Shown here: one piece after another, positions 56,621 to 64,000 of the stretch | How the letters are laid out: the number at the start of each line of letters is the position of its first letter | Numbering within the stretch: position 1 is the stretch's first letter | Assembly (NCBI RefSeq): GCF_030253575.1 | Contig: NC_080569.1 | Span: 22,690,001 to 22,754,000 of the forward strand | Origin: Rhododendron vialii | Lineage: Eukaryota > Streptophyta > Magnoliopsida > Ericales > Ericaceae | Direction of reading: 5' to 3' | DNA length: 64,000 nt | Notes under the pieces: generated by a model | What the model was told of the DNA's origin: nothing | The model's input: the letters and a program-made list of their open reading frames with translations, nothing else | Database searches by the model: none | Made by a program: the position numbers and the translations under genes

Positions 56621-56980
56621 AGCCCCGTTCAGTTAATCCTTCTTGTTTTTAAGTACTTATTTTACAACTTTAGAAAAGGGAAATAAGAACCTTTATTCCA
56701 CTAAGGGTTCTTAAGAAAGAAGTACTTATTCGATGTGCTATTTTTTATTACTTAAATCTTTTAATATGAATCTCAAAAAATATATAATATGGATCTTTTT
56801 TTATTGATCTCAATTAGTTCTATTATACAAAGTTTGCAAAATCATGAAATTCATTATAAATTGAAAGATATAAGCAATTAAAAAATGACATAGATTTTGA
56901 AATGTAGAAATAAGACGGCAAAATAAGAAGGTGAAAAATTAGTGAAACATAGGTTTTTATTTCGTTAGCGGAACAGGGCC
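56621..56980. mobile_element. hAT-like MITE private to unit B
   Basis: The ends read AGCCCCGTTCAGTTAA and, inverted, GGCCCTGTTCCGCTAAC. It is AT-rich with a TTCTTAAGAAAGAAGTACTTATT-type interior and is absent from the same place in unit A (near 52838). The target duplication is not clear. Similar text starts near 63724. Confidence 0.55.
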
Positions 56981-57212
56981 GCGGCAACAAAAAAATGAGA
57001 ACGTGAAAATGACAAAGAGCTCTTATGGCCTTACTTTTGGCTTTCGGCCTCCTATATATATCATCAAAATCTGAAAATGTATTTTTGTGGGCAGGGGAGC
57101 CAAATAGCCAAACGCGCGCGCACCTCAAAAGTTAAAAACCACAGATGGAAAAATGTGAAAACGAAGCATCCAAACCAAACATGCTCTATCGATCATTGTA
57201 TTTCTCTACTAG

Positions 57213-58963
57213 CTAGCAAGCATACTGGCATTGACAGATATTAACACCAGCACTATTATCACAGTATCCTCTGCCACTGTTGAATTTCGCAGCACAATTT
57301 GCATTGCAACACTCAGGACCACATCGAATGCTGCATAGGCCGCCGCTCCCGTTGCATTGGTTCTCGCACTTGTAAGAACATACGCATGTTGGAATACCGC
57401 TGGGGCCGGTGTTAAAATCACATTCCGATGTGGTTGTGCGGGGAGGATGCCTTGATTTACACCTAGAGTCGCAGTCGCGACATAGTCCTATAACCTCCTT
57501 GCATGTTTGCCCGGCCACCAATTTGATGTTGACTATATCTGAGCACCATATATGTAAACATCATATACACAAATATGCATATACAGACGGATCTGGGATC
57601 CTGTATTTAGTGCTGGGGTGCACTACAAGAGTACTGTTCGTATAATATTAAGCAAGCACAAGATTAGAACACATCAACACAATTTTGTGAAAAAATACTA
57701 TTCTCTCTATCCCAATTTGTTTGTCCTTCATTCTACTATATGTAGGGAGGTATTCCCGAACAGGTACAAAACGAGCCCGAGCACGGCCAAGAAAAGGTCA
57801 ATGCATTATGGACCGGTGATATGAGAAGTCAATGGTCCAGAAAGGTCGTACGATTCTCGGGGCAATAACACGAGACGTTATTGGACCAAATACAAGAAAA
57901 ATTACAAGAGATGCCATTGTTCAAGAAACTTGTTCGGCAAGAGAAAGCCAAACAGGAGGAGAGCTCTTTAGAAATGATATGGTTTAAATTGTTTCCTTAG
58001 GACCAGTAACACGTGAAGTAACTGGTCCAGGCCGTCTGTTCGGCCATGAGATGGCCGAACAGAGAGAAAAGTCCTATTTGAGGGAACATTCTAGAAGGGT
58101 CCAGAATCACTGGTATTCCGTTAAAAGATAAGATCCCGAGAATATAGGATCTGAGAAAGATACCCAACGAGTATGGAATGTTCGGCTTGTTATGGAAAAG
58201 AGTCCTACAAGGATTAAGGTAATGAACTGATAAAGGAAATGAGAATCCTTGATATCCTGGGATTCCTATACGAGTTAGGAATCCTAGGGCAACACGGATG
58301 CTTGGCCAGCAAGCATACGCAAATCTATAAATAAGAGGTAAACCTAGAGGTAAAAGGTACGCAATACGCTGCATTCTATTTGCTTTCCTACTGATAATTA
58401 GGGTTTGATTGCTAGTACGAAATACTAACAAAGGCATCGGAGGGCCTTTGCCACGAGAGGCAAAGGTGCACTCACTCCTTGTCTGTTTTGCAGGACAAGG
58501 GTTTCATTGACCAATTAGGGTTACGTTCAAGAGGCACGTGAAGCCGCTGCATTCCAGTGCTATTCAGAGCACTACTTGAATTTATCCACCTACACTATAA
58601 CTGAATAGAAAATTGATTATATCCATCTTGTTACATAAAACACAATTAGATCTTTTAAAAAAAATTTAAAAATCGTGTAAAACGTCATAAACTGAAAGAC
58701 ATAAACAATTTAAAAGTGACACAAAGTTCCAAAAAGGATTTTTGGATGGAGAAAAGTATAATTTTTGCACCAAAATAAGAATAAAACCAATAGGCCTATG
58801 TAGACCTCAACGAGTATGTTTGTTCTTAAAATTCTAGTACATTGTTCTAGTTTGACTTTTTATTTATTTCTCAACAATACTTTAATTGTACATAAAGAAA
58901 TATACCTGAGGCATAGAAGAGAACCACTAGGAGAAAGCATATGGTTGGGGAGAGCTTACCCAT
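57213..58963 (-). CDS. Two-domain defensin-like secreted peptide, copy 3
   Basis: Exon 1 is 58906-58963 (MGKLSPTICFLLVVLFYAS, signal peptide), donor GTATAT. Exon 2 is 57213-57538 after a CTCAG acceptor. The joined length is 384 nt, 127 residues. It has 18 cysteines: block A C-x6-C-x2-C-x3-C-x12-C-x11-C-x-C-x3-C, linker ENQ, and block B with the invariant spacing of the other copies (CC-x3-C-x10-C-x8-C-x-C-x3-C). The intron is 1367 bp because an 854-bp solo LTR sits in it, antisense to the gene. A TATA box lies at 59048-59055. The reading frame is intact; effects of the LTR on splicing or expression are unknown. Confidence 0.87.
57741..58594 (+). mobile_element. Solo LTR in the intron of DEFL copy 3
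   Basis: 854 bp with ends TGTAGGGAGG...CCACCTACA and an exact 5-bp target duplication CTATA (57736-57740 and 58595-58599). A TATA box (TCTATAAATA) at 58324-58333 gives a plus orientation. No internal sequence or second LTR remains, so it arose by LTR-LTR recombination. Unit A shows the uninterrupted intron at about 53611-53625. Repeated TTCGGC/CCGAAC motifs recall the gypsy LTR at 6139-6812, but kinship is only a guess. Confidence 0.9.
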
Positions 58964-59047
58964 CACCAAAAACCCAGAAAGAATATTAATCTAATTTTAG
59001 TTTAATTTTGTGCTCTGCAATTTCTACTCCTTAATTGGGTTTATTAT

Positions 59048-59055
59048 TATTTATA
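59048..59055 (-). promoter_or_regulatory. TATA box of DEFL copy 3
   Basis: TATAAATA on the minus strand about 90 bases upstream of the ATG at 58963, as in copy 2. Confidence 0.65.
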
Positions 59056-59283
59056 GGGAACACTAGTAACAGTCAACTGGGGATAACGCATGCATTTTGT
59101 AATTTCACTTGGGGTAAATTAGTTAATTACACTCGATCCTCTCCCTTATTTGTTCTGATTTTCATTAATTGCTTCTCTAATTGGTCTATTTTCTTAGGTT
59201 GGCTCCCAATAATGAAATTTACCGAGACATATCCCCTCCGTGCTAAATAAATTGACCAATGTTTCCATCTTGAAAAGTCTCAA

Positions 59284-59306
59284 CCCCCCCCCCCCCCCCC
59301 CCCCCC
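59284..59306. repeat. Poly-C run
   Basis: 23 C followed by an A-rich run, at the position matching the 25-C run of unit A. Confidence 0.92.
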
Positions 59307-59388
59307 AAAAGAAAAAAAAAAAAAAACTTTTGAAATTCTGTTTTTGCCCTTCTCTGTTGAATTGAAAGGATAAGTAGAATTTGAATTG

Positions 59389-60321
59389 GGACTCGGGGAG
59401 CCTGGGGTGAGGGAGCTCACCACAGGGTTGCAGCTATGCAAAACGGCACCGTTTGGCACACCCATCACTCTAAAGTTCCAACAGATGCAAGGGCTCCCAG
59501 ATGCAATGCCAAAATGATGCCGTTTTCATTTAATTATTTAAGATTTATATATAAAAATACATGATTAAAAAATTAAGTGCTCTAATTTCAATCCGTTTGA
59601 ACCGGTGCGAAGATATTATTTTCCTCATCATATTATTCTAAAGGGTTATAATTAATTTTTGTCTTTCGGACTCTCATAATTGATTATCTACTCTTTATTT
59701 GGGACCTTGTATAGCAGAAACTTGATTATGAGAGCCATAAAGACAACGATTAATTATGATTCTTTAGAATAAAATGATCAGAAAAATAAGATATTTTCAC
59801 CGGTTCAAATGGATTGAAAATTGAAGAACTTAATTTTCTAATCATATTTTTAATATATAAATAGTCTAAGAAAAATTAAGTGTTCTAATTTTCAATCCAT
59901 TTAAATCGGTACAAAAATCTTATTTTTTGTATCATTTTATCCTAAAGGGTCGAAATTAATTTTCGTCTCTAGAGCTCTCATAACCAAATTTTTGCTCTAT
60001 AGGATCCTAAATAAAGATCAGATAGTTAATTATGAGAACCCTAGAGACAAAAATTAATTATGACCCTTTAGAATAAAATAATTAAAAAAATAATATCTTC
60101 GCACCGGTTCAAACGGGTTGAAAATTAGAACACTTAATTTTTTAATCATGTATTTTTATATATAAATCTTAAATACTAATTAAATGAAAACGGCATCATT
60201 TTGGCATTGCAGAGCATTGCAACTGGGTGCCTTGCATCTGTTGGAACTTAGAGTGATGGGTGTGCCAAACGCTGCCGTTTGGCATAGCTGCAAGCTCCCT
60301 CACCACAAGCTCCCCGGGTCC
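59389..60321. mobile_element. MULE-type foldback element, 933 bp, 9-bp target duplication
   Basis: The ends read GGACTCGGGGAGC and, inverted, GGACCCGGGGAGC. It is flanked by the exact 9-bp duplication TTTGAATTG (59380-59388 and 60322-60330), and unit A has the empty site (54492-54500). The arms continue as a long inverted repeat (AAAACGGCACCGTTTGGC / GCCAAACGCTGCCGTTT). The middle is two further palindromes of about 300 bp (each with GAACCGGTGCGAAGAT-like ends). Nine-bp duplications are typical of Mutator-like elements. No transposase. Confidence 0.88.
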
Positions 60322-60766
60322 TTTGAATTGAGGGATATTTTTGAAAGTCTACATTTTTTAAGAGTGTTATGATTATGTTTCCTTAATAAATTGAGTACTT
60401 CAAAATGGTCAAACAAATTGCGACGGAATGAGTACCAATTAGGGAGCACTTTTAAAGAATACATAGAAATTTCAAATTTATTTGCCTTTAAAGGATGTAC
60501 AAAATCCTCTTGGCCTTTGACTAGAATCAATTATTACATACATTGATTACCATAGTCCTTAATTGAATCACCAATTTAATAGCTATCATTAACCTCTCCC
60601 ATACAACTTTCCAACTTTCGAGACACTCTCTCCATCTACAACTTCCTAGCCCTAATAGCCTCCTCCTCCCTCCCCTCCCGCCCCCCACCCCCACCCAAGA
60701 TTTCCACCCTATGATGGCGGCAGAGGGGGCGTTATCCATTAACGTTTCCTCCGCCTCTCTGTAATG

Positions 60767-63479
60767 CCCCGATCCCAAATTCTTACGCAACTCAATTAAA
60801 TGTAAAGACACGTTGCGACCAGTGTGTAAAATTATTTTAGTTTTATTATCAGAATAAAAATTTGGAGCACTTTTACGTTTTACGCGTAACATAATTAGAT
60901 ACCTTACTTAGAAAGGGACAAATATTATTTGTTACATGTATATGATAAACGGTAATAGCTTAAAAAAAACAAAGAGAAAAAGAAAAATGAAATTCTACTT
61001 ATTTCTAGAGAAAAATAGGATGCCACATGCATCATGCTATATATATAGCTTTGCCACCTTATGTTTTATAGCTTGGCCACCTATATAGCTTAGCCACCAC
61101 ATGCTTGGAGAATGACACCTAGATGACTTATGTATCAAAACTAGATCAAATTAGAAAGTCTAACGCCCCGACTTTTCGGGAGCAAAATAAAATATTGTCT
61201 TAAGAAGACTTTGCTAAATAAATATGATTTTCCAAGATAAAGGTTTATCTATTACAATCACAAGATAAATTTACTGATTCAAAATACACTAACTTCAGAG
61301 CTGACTCTAGGCTTAATACGGATTCCAAGCGAACTCGATCTCTATCCCTGGTATTTCTCTTGTGTCCGATCGCTCCTCCATTGAATCCTGCGCCTTCTGA
61401 CAAATTGATCGCCGAAGCAATCGATTTACCAGGATACAGACGTATCCGTGAGTGATAAATCACCCAGTAGAATAATCTAACCCAACTACCCCTCTTACCT
61501 TACAGTTAGCAAGCAGCAGGATAAATATGGTACGAAGAAGTAAAACAGAGATTCACAAACATCAATTTGTTACTATTTATTATTCTAATGTGAAATCTAA
61601 GATCTCTCAGCGAGATCTTTCCTCCCTAACTGCTAGCCATGACCTGTTCCATGAGATCACTTTCTTTTGTTGTCGCAGATTGCACCTCAGTTATGTACCT
61701 AGCGTGTATCCCGCTCATTACAACAAAAAGAAGCTTATTATGCCCGAATCATAACTAGGGTTCGCCTATCTTATGCACCACTTCACAATCACCACAATCA
61801 TCACAATTATCACTGGGCTTACTTTGCCAGTATCAATTCATCACTGGACACCCACCAATTTCAATTCATCAATCAACACTGAGCTTACTTTGCCAGTTTC
61901 AAATCATCTCATTCACATTTCAAAATCATGCCTGCAGGCAATCTAAAATAAAAACTTTCCAATTTATCCATTATCTAGTATCGTCTAGATGAATTCTATT
62001 TCGCAATACCACCCCATGTCTCTAGGGTCTAATCTAGCATTCAAATCAAGTATTGGTGCAATGTATAATTAATCAATAATAATAAAAACAATTAATAAGC
62101 AATGCAATCACGTAACTTATTATGAATGAGCCGTTGCCCTTAATCTTATATGGTTAAGAAGTTAATATTAATAACGAAAATCTTTATTAATAAAGAAAAC
62201 TAATTTTGTTCCCTTACTAGTATGTGTAGGCTTGTATTGGATTAACATATTAGTGATAATATAACAATGGGGTCGAAGTTGGGCACGTAAGTACCTTAAG
62301 GGCCTAATTGTTTCAAGTCAAAAACTTAATTGGACCAAATTTCTATACCAAAAAACCTCAGGGTGTAACTGCAATAAGAAAGCCAATTTCATTTAATGGT
62401 CTGGGCTGAAACGTTACATTCAAAATGACAGGGGGATAAGTGTAATTATCATGCTATTTCTTTAACTTCCAGCGGTATGAACAGTAAAAAAGAAACATGA
62501 ATAGTGTTCACGCCCATGAACAATGAACACTAAATATTTAAAAAAAAAATTTGAGTTTCATTCGTCGGATTCTAATTTCGATTCTAATCATAAAAACTAA
62601 CCACTTAGTACATTAATATACTTTGGGAGAGGTAGGAGAAGGATTATAATACCTTTAATTCAGACAAAACGGTTCTGTGGAGTCTAGTGAGTTTTCGTTT
62701 AGCGCCGAAAGATTAGTATTCTAGCAGCAACTTTGGACTGGAATAACTTGACCAAACCTCTATCGTTTTGGACGATTCTTGTGTCTAACGCGAAGATCTT
62801 GAAACGCTCTACAACTTTTGTGAAGAAGTCGAAGCCCGAAAACCATTCGAACTAGGAGAAAAGTGGGGATTTTCATAAATCCTGTTTGCTATCTGGAAAT
62901 AAAAATCCGAAAATTTCACTGAACTTTGGACAGCGATAACTCTTTCAATCCTTGACCGTTTTCGGATGATTCTTGGGTCGAAATCGAATCTCTCAACGTC
63001 CTCTACAACTTTTGTGAAGAAACTTAGGCCTAAAAACGACAGCAACTAGGAGAAAATAGGCCGTGAATAGAGGAACGTGATATGGACGAAAATCAAAAGG
63101 GTGTGATCCATCTTTTCTTGTTTTTTTTGTTTTTGTAGAAGACTAGGAGTGTTGTATTGTGAGAGAGGAGAGAGGTATTTATAGAGGAGAAATATAGAGA
63201 TGGTGGAATGCGGGAGGAGAGAGAGATATATAGTTAAGGAAGAGTTTAAAGGGGAGTGGAAGATTAGTTTCGATAGAATTTTGGTTAGATAGAATAAAAG
63301 ATGAGTATGAATACTTGTATATCTAAAGTGTAAATATATATCATATACAAGTGTGTAAATAATATCAATTATACACATAATAATATATAATTAATAATTC
63401 AATCTAATTAGTTATTGAATTAAAAATTTAACATTAAAAATTTGTATTAAAAAAATAGGGCAAAAATCCGGATCGTTAC
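60767..63479. mobile_element. Possible LTR or LTR fragment beginning TGTAATGCCCCG
   Basis: Homology to unit A breaks exactly where CTGTAATGCCCCGATCCC begins, a start typical of large plant Ty3/gypsy LTRs. A related CTAACGCCCCGACTTTTCGG occurs at 61160. Near 63470 the text ends CCGGATCGTTACT, which could be the other end. Inside are repeated AGCTT(T/G)GCCACC units (61050-61100) and two diverged copies of a CTCTACAACTTTTGTGAAGAA block (62690-62870 and 62925-63060). No target duplication or coding frame was found; the right boundary is weak. Confidence 0.35.
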
Positions 63480-64000
63480 TGAAAGCCTATAAATAGGACT
63501 TCTATTCTAAGAGCATGGGACCAAAAATTACAAAGAATTATAATTATTAAGTACGGAAAAAAAAAAAAAGAAATGTGTGAGGTTAGTGTTGATTAGTAGT
63601 AGATTAGAGTTGACAAATAGTAATAAAATAGAGGGAAAAAGAAGTACTTTACTCCAAGCCGTGTTTTATATTTTTCATCAAGCTACCTCCACGTCATCCA
63701 GAGTTTAAAAAGGATACAAGTTAAGGCTTCGTTCCGGAAACCTTCTTAAAAAATAAGAACTTATTTTGAAACTTCTCATTCAAAAATAAGAAGGGTCATT
63801 CCACAAAACCCAAATAAAAAGTTTCTTTCACATTTTCAAACCCAAAAATAATGTAAATGAAAAAAAAATTTCAAATTTTTTTGCACCATATTAAAGATCT
63901 CAATAAGATCTATCAAATAAGATCCATAGTGATAAGAAAATTATTTGCGTAAACACATAATTTTTGAGCTTAAAGTTGCCTTATACAAAAAATAAGACTG
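63480..64000. other. AT-rich end of the window
   Basis: No gene is visible. From about 63724 (AAGGCTTCGTTCCGG) the text resembles the start of the hAT-like MITE at 56621-56980 and runs off the window. Confidence 0.4.

Larger units (their letters stand above)
55223..60766. repeat. Tandem segmental duplication, unit B (DEFL copy 3)
   Basis: Parallel to unit A from its first base (ATGAGGTGGCTGAC). It contains the DEFL gene at 57213-58963. Private insertions are a MITE near 56070-56245, a hAT-like MITE (56621-56980), a solo LTR (57741-58594) and a 933-bp foldback element (59389-60321). Homology to unit A stops at about 60766 (CCTCCGCCTCT), where a TGTAATGCCCCG element begins. Confidence 0.85.

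Noticed and set aside
1..64000. CRISPR arrays, operons, tRNA or rRNA genes
   Set aside because: The window is plant nuclear DNA; direct repeats here are LTRs, tandem duplications or microsatellites, and no cloverleaf or rRNA text was recognized beyond the SINE B box.

Overview
The window is nuclear DNA of a flowering plant, most likely a woody eudicot. The signs are intron-split genes with GT/AG borders, a canonical plant MED21 subunit, an F-box gene, ankyrin/PGG and MYND genes, plant-type cysteine-rich secreted peptides, and very dense LTR, hAT, MULE, Helitron, TRIM and SINE elements in AT-rich spacers. The species cannot be fixed from the sequence.

Layout. 1-6812: minus-strand Ty3/gypsy element of the Tat type (gag, protease, RT, two RNase H regions, integrase). 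It lies in one reading frame broken by only two TGA codons, with its 5' LTR at 6139-6812 and its 3' LTR off the left edge. 6941-7124: small Helitron. 7767-15717: ankyrin-repeat/PGG membrane protein gene whose last intron holds a very young 4.05-kb non-autonomous LTR element (10932-14978). 16740-25855: MED21 gene with a probable 5'UTR exon, a 6-kb leader intron packed with transposons (SINE, a hAT-like shell, two opposing Ty1/copia fragments), and four coding exons. 27424-29313: intact MYND zinc-finger gene. 30035-32200: two-domain defensin-like (DEFL) peptide gene preceded by two spare signal-peptide exons. 33752-34111: hAT MITE with an exact 8-bp target duplication. 34752-39692: RPL4 pseudogene split by a full-length decayed Ty1/copia element (34916-39609). 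43288-44660: F-box gene with two lesions. 44841-45220: long hairpin. 46850-48430: inverted copy of the 33.4-34.7 kb segment, carrying a 365-bp TRIM. 48936-50310: truncated duplicate of the MYND gene. 50531-60766: direct tandem duplication (two units), each with one DEFL gene. 60767-64000: probable LTR-like and other repeat sequence without genes.

The genes do not form a pathway. The strongest theme is a small family of secreted peptides (three complete genes plus two spare first exons, all on the minus strand) that grew by local duplication next to duplicated MYND sequence. Because the duplicates lie side by side, several transposon insertions can be read against an empty site within the same window, which gives their exact ends, target duplications and relative order.
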